A DNA stretch of 64,000 bases, taken from assembly GCF_016424485.1 (NCBI RefSeq), contig NZ_JAELUP010000012.1, positions 29,583 through 93,582 of the forward strand. The letters run 5' to 3'. Position 1 is the first letter of the stretch. Each line of letters opens with the position of its first letter. The translations under genes and the position numbers were made by a program. Under the pieces are notes generated by a model, which saw nothing but the letters and a program-made list of their open reading frames with translations, was not told the DNA's origin and made no database searches. Positions 36,323 to 45,716 of this stretch are shown here, piece after piece. Origin of the DNA: Paenibacillus roseus. GTDB taxonomy: Bacteria; Bacillota; Bacilli; Paenibacillales; Paenibacillaceae.

Positions 36323-36334
36323 TCAATATATTGA
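36323..36334. promoter_or_regulatory. Candidate MarR operator
   Basis: TCAATATATTGA is a perfect 12-bp palindrome next to a looser TTGAC...GTCAA pair (36308-36326), in the promoter region of the MarR/MFS unit. The size and position fit MarR operators. The remaining intergenic sequence to 36848 holds another short palindrome (ACGACATGTCGT at 36590) and no convincing gene. Confidence 0.5.
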
Positions 36335-36848
36335 TTAATATAAAAATATTATTTTAACCTGTCAACAAAAAATTTGCGCTTATGCAGGGACAAAAGAAAA
36401 GGAGGATAGGATCGGTAAATTTGTCGGTGCCGTGACATGAATCGGTGTTTAATTGACCATTTCCATAAGTTTAAAAAATTGGATTTTTTGTAACTGATTT
36501 TAGTATCCCGTTTTTCATCAGCCTCATTCATACCTTTGGATGAGTAACCGACAGGCAATGAATTTTGGCCGTTCCCCTCCAGGAAATAGACGACATGTCG
36601 TGCATTTTAATGTCGAAACAAGCAGGAATAAACGTAAATGTGCCGAAACTGTGGAGTAGTAGGCCGTGACTTAATCGGCGCCGCAGTCTGGATTCCGTAT
36701 TTCAAACATTCTGTGAGAGTAAGAAACACCTTTGTTCAATAAATAAAGAGAGACAACTTGCTCAGCAATTGAACCTTATGATGGAGGAATTCGTCTAGTA
36801 GTGTAGAAGGAAGAAGCATACATATTTTATAATCAGGAGTGTTTTCGT

Positions 36849-37967
36849 ATGGGAAAAGGATTGCGAATTGTATTTGCTTTGTTGCTGCTGTGCTCGATTA
36901 TGATTTCTCATACTGCGCCCGTCTCGTACGCTGCTTCAGGCAAGGTTTACTTTGGCGTCAATGACGAGCGGCTGACATTTCCGGATGTAGTGCCCGAGAC
37001 GCATTCCAATGTTTTGTTCGTGCCCGTTCGGCAGTTGGCCGCCGCCATGAAACTTACGATTAGCGCAAGTAATCAAGAAGTCCGCTTGACTAAGGGCAAT
37101 ATGAAGCTGTCGCTTTGGGGGAATGACAATAAAATCGTCACCGGAGACGGGAAGGAAGCTAAACTCTGGATGTTCACCAGAGAAAATCGTTTGATGGTGC
37201 CTTTTGCTTATGTGACCCAGTATTTTGGCTATAAGCTGACGACGCTTTCTGAGGGAACGCTTGTGAGAGCTGCAAACAGCGAAGAGGTGTTAAGCAACGA
37301 GAAGTTCGTAGAGATGCATAAGGCGCTGCTGAAAAAAGAAGAAAGCGAGAACAAGCTGCCGATCTACTTCACTTTCGATGATGGTCCTACCGCACATACC
37401 AACGATTTGTTGAATGTACTCAAACAATTCGATGCGAAAGCGACCTTCTTCATGGTTGGCAAGAATATGCCGAAATATAAAAACGAGCTCAAACGAATCC
37501 ATCAGGAAGGCCACCAGGTTGCGCTTCATGGCATGACCCATGAGGTGAAGAAGTTTTATAAGTCTCCGCAGTCGGCGCTGAGCGAAATGAACGGGGCCCG
37601 GGATCAACTGAAGGAACTGATTGGTGTGGAAACCAGGCTGATTCGCAGCCCATATGGCAGCAAGCCGAATCTGACCAAGGAGTATCGGGACAAGCTGGCG
37701 CAAGAAGGCTACCGTTTGTGGGACTGGAATGTAGACAGCCAGGATTGGAAGCATCCGAATGAGCCGGACAAGATTTACAACGAAGTGATTTCCGCTGTAA
37801 GCCAGTTGAAGAAAAAGGGGATAGCGCCGGTTATTCTGATGCATGATCAGGCGACAACCGTTGGTGTGCTGCCGAAGATTATTGCGAAGCTGCAAAGTGA
37901 AGGCTACCGCTTCGAGATATTGTCCAAGGATATGAAGCCGCTGAATTTTTGGAAAGATCCAAGGTAA
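36849..37967 (+). CDS. Secreted polysaccharide deacetylase with stalk domain
   Basis: A 372-residue exported protein. After a signal peptide (~1-29) come a copper-amine-oxidase-like stalk domain (~32-140) and a NodB domain (~170-360). All five NodB motifs are visible: TFDDGPT (metal and base Asp), HGMTH (metal His pair), RSPYGSK, DWNVDSQDW and LMHD. The family removes N-acetyl groups from peptidoglycan or chitin-like polymers; motif completeness argues for an active enzyme. It is monocistronic, with its own terminator. The substrate could be wall GlcNAc or MurNAc. Confidence 0.9.
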   Translation: MGKGLRIVFALLLLCSIMISHTAPVSYAASGKVYFGVNDERLTFPDVVPETHSNVLFVPVRQLAAAMKLTISASNQEVRLTKGNMKLSLWGNDNKIVTGDGKEAKLWMFTRENRLMVPFAYVTQYFGYKLTTLSEGTLVRAANSEEVLSNEKFVEMHKALLKKEESENKLPIYFTFDDGPTAHTNDLLNVLKQFDAKATFFMVGKNMPKYKNELKRIHQEGHQVALHGMTHEVKKFYKSPQSALSEMNGARDQLKELIGVETRLIRSPYGSKPNLTKEYRDKLAQEGYRLWDWNVDSQDWKHPNEPDKIYNEVISAVSQLKKKGIAPVILMHDQATTVGVLPKIIAKLQSEGYRFEILSKDMKPLNFWKDPR

Positions 37968-37978
37968 CTGCGTTTTTG

Positions 37979-38010
37979 GCCGTACAGGGTTTTCTCTTGT
38001 ACGGTCTTTT
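37979..38010 (+). terminator. Terminator after the deacetylase
   Basis: GCCGTAC / GTACGGT stem (one G-T pair) followed by CTTTT, 12 bases after the stop codon. Confidence 0.7.
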
Positions 38011-38021
38011 ATGTCCGCATC

Positions 38022-38369
38022 TTATTTGTTCTTAACTAAAGCAAAGCCGATCAGGATCAGGGCCACGCCTGCCCAGGTTCGCCAACTGGGTATTTCCTTC
38101 ATGAAAATAAGTCCCATCAGCAGTGCAATAAAGATTTCCAGCCCTTTGGCGGCAATAAGGGTAAAAGACAGGCTGCCTGTTGCCTTGTAGCCGATTTTTA
38201 CCCCGTAGCCGATACACATATTGATGATAAGATAAAGCGGCAGTACGCATAGCTGGTATTTCAACGTTGTCCAAAAATACGGGTCAATATGCTTGCTCTG
38301 ATACGAGACGACCAGATTAACACCAAGCAACCCAACCAGAAGCAGCAGTCCGCTGTAAACATAAGACAC
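38022..38369 (-). CDS. Small EamA/SMR-like four-helix transporter
   Basis: A 115-residue protein with four membrane segments, i.e. half an EamA drug/metabolite transporter; GLIFMKEIPSWRTWAGVALILIG-type ending (positions ~85-112) is the family's repeated final helix pair. Such short members usually work as homo- or heterodimers. The substrate is unknown. It is monocistronic and converges on the deacetylase terminator. Confidence 0.75.
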   Translation of the reverse strand: MSYVYSGLLLLVGLLGVNLVVSYQSKHIDPYFWTTLKYQLCVLPLYLIINMCIGYGVKIGYKATGSLSFTLIAAKGLEIFIALLMGLIFMKEIPSWRTWAGVALILIGFALVKNK

Positions 38370-38596
38370 GCCTGCACCTCCTCTTTCTCAAGTTATATAA
38401 ACGACCTGAATTGTATTTGTTTACTTTAACCAAAAAAATTTCAGCTATGCAATATGGATGGGCAGCAGCACCTTGCTGCTTCAGTTGACGTTTTAGTTAA
38501 ACCTGACAGGCATTTGTCATATTCACTATGTTAAGCTGGACATCATACAGCGAGCACTACATTTGAAAGGGCGCTGACGGAAGGAGAAAGCAAGCT

Positions 38597-39697
38597 ATGG
38601 CTCAACCATTGAAAGAGATGTACACTCCTGCATTTTTACAGGGATTTGGCCTGCAGGTTCAGGAGGCGTACCCGGTATTTGATCCCGAGCGTTTTGTTGC
38701 AAGTGTGATGGATGAGACGTGGAAGGAACTGGAGCTGAAGGAGCGCATACGGAAAATCAGCACGGTCCTGGGTGCATGTCTGCCGCCGCGCTATGAGGAT
38801 GCACTGGACATTTTATATACACTCGAATCTTCCTGCATCGGATTTGCTTATTTGTTCTTCCCGGATTTCGTCGAGGTTCATGGACAAGCAGAGGAGCATT
38901 GGGAATTGTCCATGCAGGCGCTGGAGCGCTTCACAGTCAGGTCCTCCGCGGAATTTGCAGTCCGCTGTTTCTTGCTGCGCGATCCGGTGCGGATGATGAA
39001 GCAAATGACAGCGTGGGCGGAGCACCCGAATGAGCATGTCCGGCGGCTTGCCAGCGAGGGCAGCAGGCCCCGGCTGCCGTGGGGTCAAGCGCTGCCGATG
39101 TTCAAGCGTGATCCGGCGCCGGTACTGAAATTGCTTGAATTGCTCAAGGCCGATCCTTCCCTGTATGTCCGCAAGAGCGTGGCTAATAACTTGAACGATA
39201 TTGCCAAGGATCACCCGGAGCTTGTGCTGAAGACTGCTGCGCGCTGGCAAGGAGACCATCCGCATACGAATTGGATTATCCGGCATGGCAGCCGCACTTT
39301 GATTCGCAAGGCATTGCCGGAGGCGCTCAAGCTTTTTGGCTATGCAGATGCAACGCAAGGCGGCCCGCTCGCAATATCTGCCTCCCTGTCTGTTGTTCCG
39401 CATACAGTAAAAATAGGTGACGCCATCGCGTTGCTATATGAGTTGAAGGTGAGAGACGGCGAGGCAGTCCGTATCCGTGTGGAATACGGCATTGATTTCA
39501 TCAAGGCTAACGGCAAGACTTCACGCAAGCTGTTCTTGCTTTCGGACAAGACCGTACCAGGAGGCCACAAGCTGGAAGGAGCGCGTCGGCACAGCTTCGC
39601 CAACCTGACTACCCGCAAGCATTACCCCGGCGAGCATAGAATTGTCCTGCTCATTAATGGCGTGGAGACAGCCCAAACCACCATGATGCTTGAATGA
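38597..39697 (+). CDS. DNA-alkylation repair glycosylase, AlkC-like
   Basis: A 366-residue protein without signal or membrane segments. Residues ~1-250 are helical HEAT-like repeats (ALPMFKRDPAPVLKLLELLKAD, positions ~168-190, and SLYVRKSVANNLNDIAKDHP). Residues ~255-366 form an Ig-like beta domain ending in IVLLINGVETAQTTMMLE. HEAT repeats plus a C-terminal Ig-like domain is the AlkC layout, a glycosylase that removes N3-alkylated bases; AlkD lacks the Ig domain. It is monocistronic, with GGAAGGAGAAAG upstream. Confidence 0.82.
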   Translation: MAQPLKEMYTPAFLQGFGLQVQEAYPVFDPERFVASVMDETWKELELKERIRKISTVLGACLPPRYEDALDILYTLESSCIGFAYLFFPDFVEVHGQAEEHWELSMQALERFTVRSSAEFAVRCFLLRDPVRMMKQMTAWAEHPNEHVRRLASEGSRPRLPWGQALPMFKRDPAPVLKLLELLKADPSLYVRKSVANNLNDIAKDHPELVLKTAARWQGDHPHTNWIIRHGSRTLIRKALPEALKLFGYADATQGGPLAISASLSVVPHTVKIGDAIALLYELKVRDGEAVRIRVEYGIDFIKANGKTSRKLFLLSDKTVPGGHKLEGARRHSFANLTTRKHYPGEHRIVLLINGVETAQTTMMLE

Positions 39698-39884
39698 TGA
39701 TGGAGAGGTTTTTGCAAGACAATCAAATATCGTAGCTTCCAGAACTCGAATCCTCTGGAGTTATGTTCAAAATCACTGTTTATCAGGCGGTATACTTTCC
39801 TATTTTGCTTTGATTGCAGAAGACTGTTTCTGGTACTATAGAGACAGAGCAGAATTGTTCTAGATACTGCGAGGAAAGCGGTGA

Positions 39885-40868
39885 GTGAAAATGACAGAAC
39901 ATACAAAGGGAGAACACCAGCTGGAGAAAGCGGCATTTGCAGGAGGCTGTTTCTGGTGCATGGTCAAGCCGTTTGACCAACTGCCAGGCATCAAGAAGGT
40001 CGTCTCCGGATATATTGGCGGTCATACGGTGAATCCGACTTATGAAGAGGTGTGCAGCGACACGACGGGTCACGCCGAGGCGATTCAAATTACTTTTGAC
40101 CCTGAGCAGTTCCCGTATGAGAAGCTGCTCGATATTTTCTGGCAGCAGATTGACCCCACCGATGCCGGAGGACAGTTTCATGATCGCGGCAGCTCATACC
40201 GCCCAGAGATCTTCTACTATAACGAGCGCCAAAAAGAGCTTGCCGAGCAGTCCAGGCGTCAGCTGGAGGAGAGCGGCAGATTTGATAAGCCGATTGTGAC
40301 CGAGATTACCCCGGCAACAGAGTTTTATTCAGCCGAGGACTATCATCAGGATTACTACAAAACGAATCCGTTGCGGTACAAGATGTACCGGAAGGGCTCA
40401 GGTCGGGATGCTTTCATCAAGCAGCATTGGAGCTACAAAAAGGATGAAGCGCAGCTGCGCGAGAGGCTGACGCCTTTGCAATATGAAGTGACCCAGAACA
40501 GTGCCACCGAGGCGCCGTTTCGCAATGAATTTTGGGACCACGAGGAAGAGGGCATTTATGTAGATATCGTCTCCGGCGAGCCGCTGTTCAGTTCAACGGA
40601 CAAGTTCGACTCCCATTGCGGTTGGCCAAGCTTCACCCAGCCGCTAGTTGAATCCTCAATCGTGGAAGAAGTCGATTTGACCCATAATATGGTGCGTACA
40701 GAAGTCCGCAGCAAGGATGCCGATTCGCATTTGGGGCATGTATTCAATGACGGTCCTGGCCCTAATGGCTTGCGTTACTGCATCAACTCCGCCGCGCTGC
40801 GTTTCATACCGAGGGCTGATCTGGAGAAGGAAGGGTATGGGGAATACCTGTCCTGGTTCAACAAGTAA
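39885..40868 (+). CDS. msrAB: Fused peptide methionine sulfoxide reductase MsrA-MsrB
   Basis: A 327-residue bifunctional repair enzyme. The MsrA half (~15-165) has the catalytic GCFWC (Cys22); the MsrB half (~180-322) has HCGWPSF, SHLGHVF and the catalytic Cys in LRYCINS. MsrA reduces the S and MsrB the R form of methionine sulfoxide. The zinc CxxC pairs often seen in MsrB are missing (SGEPLFSS instead of a CGxPLF form), so this is the zinc-free class. No signal peptide, so cytoplasmic. GTG at 39885 has GAGGAAAG 6 bases upstream; ATG at 39891 is an alternative. Confidence 0.93.
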   Translation: MKMTEHTKGEHQLEKAAFAGGCFWCMVKPFDQLPGIKKVVSGYIGGHTVNPTYEEVCSDTTGHAEAIQITFDPEQFPYEKLLDIFWQQIDPTDAGGQFHDRGSSYRPEIFYYNERQKELAEQSRRQLEESGRFDKPIVTEITPATEFYSAEDYHQDYYKTNPLRYKMYRKGSGRDAFIKQHWSYKKDEAQLRERLTPLQYEVTQNSATEAPFRNEFWDHEEEGIYVDIVSGEPLFSSTDKFDSHCGWPSFTQPLVESSIVEEVDLTHNMVRTEVRSKDADSHLGHVFNDGPGPNGLRYCINSAALRFIPRADLEKEGYGEYLSWFNK

Positions 40869-40989
40869 GACGCAAAACACAAAGCGGCTTCCCCAGCCGC
40901 AGGGACTGTGATCCGCAATCGGGACAAGCGATGTTCAAGTGTCCTTGATGGACCGCCCCTGCTGCTGCCGGGAGCTGCTTTGCCTTGTG

Positions 40990-41018
40990 TTGACAAGGGG
41001 ATACGGAAATAATAGAAT
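40990..41018 (+). promoter_or_regulatory. Sigma-A promoter for ribokinase gene
   Basis: TTGACA at 40990-40995, 17-base spacer, TAGAAT at 41013-41018: near-consensus, 33 bases before the start codon. Confidence 0.75.
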
Positions 41019-41050
41019 GAATGCCCACTAAACCAGGATGAGGTGCATCT

Positions 41051-41971
41051 ATGAGAAAAGCAAAAATTACGGTTATTGGCAGCTTGAACATCGATATGGT
41101 AACCGAAACACCGTATATGCCTGATCAGGGCGAGACCATTATCGGAACAGCTTTTTCAAGTTTTACAGGGGGAAAAGGGGCGAATCAGGCCGTTGCTTGC
41201 GCCCGGCTGGGAGCAGAAGTCGTGATGATCGGCTGCGTCGGGCAAGATAATATGGCCTCTCAGCTCATGGACGCGCTTGGCAAAGAAGGAATTGTTACGG
41301 ATTATGTGAAATCAGTTCCTCATCAACCGACAGGCATCGCCGCAATCACGGTCTGTGACAAGGATAATCGGATTATCGTCATTCCGGGAGCCAATCACTG
41401 CCTGGAGCCAGAGGATGTTCAAGCGCTCGAATCAGTGATTGCCGCATCGGATATGATGCTGATCCAGCAAGAAATTCCATTTCGTACGGTTGAAGCGGCG
41501 ATCCGGCTCGCAAGCAGTCTGAACGTACGTGTCATTCTGAATCCGGCTCCTGCTGTGAAGCTGTCGCCCGAGCTGCTGGAAATGGTCGCTGTCATTACGC
41601 CAAATGAAACCGAGCTGGCAATTGTACTTGGACTGGACGAAAACAGTGTGCGCGGTCCCGAGGAGATGATAGCACGCTATTCGCGTCAGATTGTCATGAC
41701 TCATGGCAAGGATGGGGCATTCTACAAGCATGCAGGCGGTGAAATCAGCCATGAACCGGGCCGAAAGGTCGAGGTCGCAGATACGACAGGAGCCGGCGAT
41801 ACGTTCAACGGCGCGCTTGCCGTCATGCTCAGTGAAGGAAAGACATTGGGGGAGGCGGTACGATTTGCAGTTGGCGCCAGCGCACTGTCTGTCACGAAGC
41901 TGGGAGCAACAAGCGGGATGCCGCTCCGCAGTGAAGTAGAGAAATTTATTGCATCCAGGGCTGAATTCTAA
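41051..41971 (+). CDS. rbsK: Ribokinase
   Basis: A 306-residue PfkB-family sugar kinase. It has the N-terminal substrate residues GSLNIDMV, the GG hinge SFTGGKGANQAVACARLGA, NPAPA, TPNETE and the catalytic anion-hole signature DTTGAGDTFNGAL with Asp as base. This set matches ribokinase (ribose to ribose-5-phosphate) better than fructokinases. It is not next to the ribose-type transporter at 2883; it has its own near-consensus promoter and stands alone. Confidence 0.88.
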   Translation: MRKAKITVIGSLNIDMVTETPYMPDQGETIIGTAFSSFTGGKGANQAVACARLGAEVVMIGCVGQDNMASQLMDALGKEGIVTDYVKSVPHQPTGIAAITVCDKDNRIIVIPGANHCLEPEDVQALESVIAASDMMLIQQEIPFRTVEAAIRLASSLNVRVILNPAPAVKLSPELLEMVAVITPNETELAIVLGLDENSVRGPEEMIARYSRQIVMTHGKDGAFYKHAGGEISHEPGRKVEVADTTGAGDTFNGALAVMLSEGKTLGEAVRFAVGASALSVTKLGATSGMPLRSEVEKFIASRAEF

Positions 41972-42037
41972 GTGCCAAGTTGAACAGCTTGACCAGCGGC
42001 CGAAGGGCGGCAACCGTTGCCGCGAAGAAGCATTGCG

Positions 42038-42346
42038 TTACTTGAATCCGAATACGTAAGCGCCTGCCAGCGGCAGTACCCAAAGCAGCGGAACTCCGGT
42101 AAGCCACAGAGACACCCTGAAACTGTGCTTGTGATAGGTTAGCCAGCCGAGCAGCGAGAACAGACCGACCACCAGCGGATAAATCCAGATGACGACGAAG
42201 AGCATCAAAATTCCGAAGTGGTCCCTGGCTCCGGGTTCGTCCAGCATATTCCCCGATTTGATTGCCACATCAAACCATGCCGCGCAAAAAAGCAAATAAC
42301 CCACTTGTAAAATGAACAATATGACAGCGGTTCTGGTATGTTTCAT
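42038..42346 (-). CDS. Small membrane protein of unknown function
   Basis: 102 residues with three hydrophobic segments (~7-26, ~45-68 and ~78-98). No family was recognised. It is monocistronic, on the opposite strand to its neighbours, and has a conventional ATG. Confidence 0.6.
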   Translation of the reverse strand: MKHTRTAVILFILQVGYLLFCAAWFDVAIKSGNMLDEPGARDHFGILMLFVVIWIYPLVVGLFSLLGWLTYHKHSFRVSLWLTGVPLLWVLPLAGAYVFGFK

Positions 42347-42465
42347 ATGTATAAAAAGCGCCCCTTTTGCTTTGTATTGCCATTTGCACTTGTTTAATCA
42401 TAAACCAGTTTTGCTATAGGCACAACCTATTGCGAGCAAACTGCTCATCACCAGTAGTTCAGATG

Positions 42466-42495
42466 TTGACAAAATGCAGGCTGGCAGACTAGCAT
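42466..42495 (+). promoter_or_regulatory. Probable promoter for the small ThuA gene
   Basis: TTGACA at 42466-42471 with an 18-base spacer to TAGCAT (four of six to consensus), 80 bases before the start codon. Confidence 0.45.
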
Positions 42496-42575
42496 AAAGG
42501 TATTCATAATCCAATATATTGAATTTCTTCCTGAGCAAGCGTTTTTACCAATCTGAATAATAAGGAGTGGAAAGC

Positions 42576-43208
42576 ATGGCACAACCGAAAAAGGCGATTA
42601 TACTAGGGGATTATGCCACCTCCAAATATCATCCGCTTACGGGCGTCGATAAAGAGATTGTGGCGATTTTTGACGGTGCTTTGGAGGTTGAGGCGACAGA
42701 CGATTACTCTATTTTGGCATCTTCAGAGCTGGCGAGCCATTCATTGGTCATTTCCTATACGGATTGCTGGGGAGCAGAGCTTCCCGTTGAGCAGAGAAGC
42801 GGGCTGGTCACTTATGTTAATGAGGGCGGGGGACTGCTCGTCATCCATAATGGCCTGTCTTTCCAGACAAACAGGGAGCTGACAGCGCTTGTGGGCGCTA
42901 CGTTTACCGGACATCCGCCGTATACGCAACTGGAATTTGAAGTGACGGCTCCCGACCATCCTGTAGTGGAAGGGATTGAACCGTTCTCGCTCGATGAAGA
43001 ACCCTACTATTTCACTCCCTTTTACTATGATACGACGCTGCTTCTGCAATACGATCACGATGGGCAAAAGAGAGCCGCAGGCTGGGCGCATGAATACGGC
43101 CGCGGGCGCGTGGTCTATCTGATGCCGGGTCATCACTTGCCTTCCTTCTCCCATCAAACGGTTCGCCGTCTGATTCGGCAGGGCGGCCTGTGGGCTGCCA
43201 GAGACTAA
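42576..43208 (+). CDS. Stand-alone ThuA-domain protein
   Basis: A 210-residue cytoplasmic protein with the class-I-amidotransferase-like ThuA fold: ILGDYATSKYHPL at the start, LVTYVNEGGGLLVIHNGLSF in the middle and GHHLPSF near the end. The family name comes from rhizobial trehalose utilisation, where ThuA partners a dehydrogenase in 3-keto-trehalose metabolism. It is the second ThuA domain in the window, the other being part of the exoprotein at 8831. AAGGAG lies 8 bases before the ATG at 42576. Its substrate is unknown. Confidence 0.85.
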   Translation: MAQPKKAIILGDYATSKYHPLTGVDKEIVAIFDGALEVEATDDYSILASSELASHSLVISYTDCWGAELPVEQRSGLVTYVNEGGGLLVIHNGLSFQTNRELTALVGATFTGHPPYTQLEFEVTAPDHPVVEGIEPFSLDEEPYYFTPFYYDTTLLLQYDHDGQKRAAGWAHEYGRGRVVYLMPGHHLPSFSHQTVRRLIRQGGLWAARD

Positions 43209-43238
43209 CCGCGTAATTGCAAGGAAAAATTTCATCGC

Positions 43239-43290
43239 AGAAAACAGCAGTTCCGCCATGACTTCATAATACTTGCGGAATTGCTGTTTT
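43239..43290. terminator. Bidirectional terminator
   Basis: A 17-bp stem (GAAAACAGCAGTTCCGC with one G-T pair) with an 18-base loop, ending in TTTTC TTATT, between the converging ThuA and ABC permease genes. Confidence 0.8.
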
Positions 43291-43338
43291 CTTATTGCAG
43301 TGCTTCATTCGGTTTTTCCAAAAGCTCACAACGCTTCC

Positions 43339-44049
43339 TTATTTCATTTTAACGGTGATGTTTTTACTCGATGCACGTATGATCCACAGCACCAGAGCGA
43401 TCAGCAAGAGCGTACCGAGGAAGGAGATGGCCATAGGCAGTCCCCACGGGCTATGCAGATTAAACAGCCTGGTGATATTCTGCTCAAACCCGGATTCTCC
43501 CCAGAGCATGCCCGACATTGTAATAATCAGACTGGCCCCCATAATAGCAAGGCTTTTCCCGATCGTATTGAACCCGTAAAATAGGATTGCAATTAGCCAG
43601 CCGGTAATATAGTAGCAAATAATATTTAAACTGTATTCCCCAATCGTTGCCAGTACCGAACCTGTTGACTCAAAGTAGCTTGCTGTCTCCCCCGCCGGAA
43701 AGATGAAATTCTCAATAGAAGCAATGCCGGCAGTGATGATCATCATCGTAAAGGAGACAAAAACCAAAGCGATTGACGTACCGAAAAAGTAGTCTCTTCT
43801 GGTCACGCCGTGTCTGACGAAAAAGGTCAGGAAGCTGTTCGAAGCTGAAATTGCATAAATCAGACTAAAAATTTTGGCAGGCCGGTAAATGAAATCCATG
43901 AACCCGTTTGGTATAAAGTCACTCGTTGTAAAAATGCTTCTCAGCACAATGTAGATGATACCGATCACAACCAGAAACCAGGCGGCAATGGATAAATGAT
44001 ATCTTGCCGTATCAGACGCCACTTGGGTTATTCTATTTTTCAATGGCAT
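43339..44049 (-). CDS. ABC-2-type transporter permease
   Basis: A 236-residue protein with six hydrophobic segments and no ATPase motif. It overlaps the ATPase gene by 17 bases and is last in the GntR-ATPase-permease unit. Such YtrA-type units often respond to cell-wall or peptide-antibiotic stress in Bacillales. The transported substrate is unknown. Confidence 0.8.
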   Translation of the reverse strand: MPLKNRITQVASDTARYHLSIAAWFLVVIGIIYIVLRSIFTTSDFIPNGFMDFIYRPAKIFSLIYAISASNSFLTFFVRHGVTRRDYFFGTSIALVFVSFTMMIITAGIASIENFIFPAGETASYFESTGSVLATIGEYSLNIICYYITGWLIAILFYGFNTIGKSLAIMGASLIITMSGMLWGESGFEQNITRLFNLHSPWGLPMAISFLGTLLLIALVLWIIRASSKNITVKMK

Positions 44050-44932
44050 CGTTATCCTCCTCCTCAGTCAGATGGATAAATAAATCCTGCATCGACACGT
44101 TCCCAAGCTCCAGTCCCAGATTACGGGCTTCCTGATGCTGCGCCTCCGATAGTTCTCCGTAGATTCGGACAGATGTCGTGCCGCCAAGCTGCCGGGTGCT
44201 GAGCCGCTTCATTCCATGTACGAATTGTTCGACTGCCTGCGTTGCGCCAGTAACGGACAGGCCAAGCTCAAGGAATTGATCGGAGCGCTTCTGCATAAGC
44301 AGACGGCCCTTTTTCAAAATGATGATTTCCTCGAACAGGTAATCCATCTCCGATACCAGATGTGTGGAGAGGATAATCGTCCGGGGATGTCGGGCATGAT
44401 CTTCCAGCAATTCCTTGTAGAAAATCTCTCGCGTGGGCGCATCCATGCCGACGTAGACCTCATCGAAAATCGTGACAGGACAGCGGCTTGCCAGCCCGAT
44501 CATAACATTGACCGCAGATTTCATGCCGTTGGACAGCTCTTTGATCTGTTTATCCAGCGGAAGCCTGAACTGCTCTGCCAGATGTTCCGCGTAGCTGCGA
44601 TCAAAGTTGGATCGGTAGCTGGCGGCGGCATCCAGCATATCCTTCACCTTATCCGTCTCATCACTGTAGTCCGTGTTGTAGGATAGCGTAACCTGGGACA
44701 TCAACAGCGGATTCTCAAATAGTTCCTGCCCTCCAATCGTGACGGTACCGGTGGATGGCTTTCTGTAGGCAGCCAGCAGGGAGAGCAGGGTTGACTTGCC
44801 TGCGCCGTTGCGTCCGAGCAGTCCAACAATTTTTCCTTCCTCCAGACGAAAGTTGATATCCTTCAGCGCCTGAAAATCCCCGAAAGTCACATTGACCTGA
44901 TTGAAAGCCGTCTCAAAGCCCACTCCCGCCAC
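44033..44932 (-). CDS. ABC transporter ATPase (YtrB-like)
   Basis: A 299-residue single-domain ATPase. Walker A is GRNGAGKST (~39-47), the signature LSNGMKSAVNV, a modified form of LSGGQ, and Walker B VTIFDEVYVGMD. The Asp/Glu pair is kept, so hydrolysis is plausible. It starts with GTG at 44932, overlapping the GntR gene by 20 bases, with AAAGGAAG nearby; a second GTG at 44923 is also possible. It energises the permease encoded next. Confidence 0.88.
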   Translation of the reverse strand: MAGVGFETAFNQVNVTFGDFQALKDINFRLEEGKIVGLLGRNGAGKSTLLSLLAAYRKPSTGTVTIGGQELFENPLLMSQVTLSYNTDYSDETDKVKDMLDAAASYRSNFDRSYAEHLAEQFRLPLDKQIKELSNGMKSAVNVMIGLASRCPVTIFDEVYVGMDAPTREIFYKELLEDHARHPRTIILSTHLVSEMDYLFEEIIILKKGRLLMQKRSDQFLELGLSVTGATQAVEQFVHGMKRLSTRQLGGTTSVRIYGELSEAQHQEARNLGLELGNVSMQDLFIHLTEEEDNDAIEK

Positions 44933-45296
44933 TTCCTTTCACTTGCTGCATAAGTGCAATAATGTCCTTCTCTGTTATGCCAAGCTTGCTGGCTTCCTGC
45001 ATCATAGGCAGGATGTATCCGTCTACGAACACATCCTTTCGTTGTTCCAGCAGCTTCTGCTTGGCTCCCTCGGCTACAAACATCCCGACACCCCGTTTCT
45101 TGTAAATAATGCCCGCATCCACAAGCAGGCTGATTCCTTTGGAGATCGTTAAATGATTGATTTTATAAAAATTGACAAGCTGTGTTGTGGACGGAATCTG
45201 ATCCTGTTCTTTAAGCTGGTCATTGACAATTTGATCCTCAATGCGCTCTTTAATCTGCAAAAATATCGGTTTGTGCTCATCAAAAGACATGCTCAA
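44913..45296 (-). CDS. GntR-family regulator, YtrA type
   Basis: A 127-residue regulator: winged helix (~10-77; TTQLVNFYKINHLTISKGISL) with a short C-terminal dimerisation helix pair and no ligand-binding domain, as in the YtrA subfamily. It is the first gene of the unit with the ATPase and permease. A perfect 12-bp inverted repeat lies ~27 bases upstream (45323-45352), a likely autoregulatory site. TTG at 45296 has GGTGAG 6 bases upstream; ATG at 45290 is the alternative start. Confidence 0.88.
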   Translation of the reverse strand: MSMSFDEHKPIFLQIKERIEDQIVNDQLKEQDQIPSTTQLVNFYKINHLTISKGISLLVDAGIIYKKRGVGMFVAEGAKQKLLEQRKDVFVDGYILPMMQEASKLGITEKDIIALMQQVKGSGGSGL

Positions 45297-45322
45297 AAGT
45301 ATCTCACCGCCTCTATTTGCAC

Positions 45323-45352
45323 TATGGTTATATAGTTATGTATATAACCATA
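45323..45352. promoter_or_regulatory. Probable GntR operator
   Basis: TATGGTTATATA and its exact reverse complement TATATAACCATA flank a 6-base centre, directly upstream of the GntR-ABC unit. It is the only perfect long palindrome in this region, so it is the best operator candidate. Confidence 0.7.
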
Positions 45353-45531
45353 CAAGAAATATATTCGAACGTCAATGGGCACGGATTAAAAAATTTGACA
45401 GGAAGCTGGAGTCTTCGCAGGCGGAAAAATACAATAATTCCCTCCATCTCTATGATATGATTGTTTTAAATGGGAGTTTTTGTGTTGCTCCATATTTTCG
45501 AACTTAAACTCGGAGTAGAAGGAGCGATCTA

Positions 45532-45684
45532 ATGAGCCCGCCAAAGCATATCGTATCTGCAGCAGCTATTGTTGTGAATGAAAAGAAGGTTGAATGGAGA
45601 AATTTCAGACAAAGGATAGAGTACTGTTTAAGACCTGAGATACAGCCTTTTTGTATTGAATTTAATGACGAGAAGAATATATGA
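45532..45684 (+). pseudogene. Remnant of a NUDIX hydrolase gene
   Basis: AGAAGGAG 7 bases before an ATG opens a 50-codon frame whose first ~19 residues, MSPPKHIVSAAAIVVNEK, match the typical start of Bacillales NUDIX hydrolases. After that the sequence no longer resembles the family: there is no GX5EX7REUXEEXGU box, and a stop follows at 45684. An internal deletion with retained control signals is the simplest reading. It lies 32 bases before repeat copy 3. Confidence 0.55.
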
Positions 45685-45716
45685 ACACATCTCCGGAATT
45701 TGCAGGCATTATATAT

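Noticed and set aside
36349..36558. 69-codon minus-strand frame in the MarR/deacetylase gap
   Set aside because: No ribosome binding site and no family resemblance; the region looks intergenic.
36590..36601. ACGACATGTCGT palindrome as deacetylase operator
   Set aside because: Perfect, but short and ~250 bases from the start codon, with no regulator gene to pair it with.
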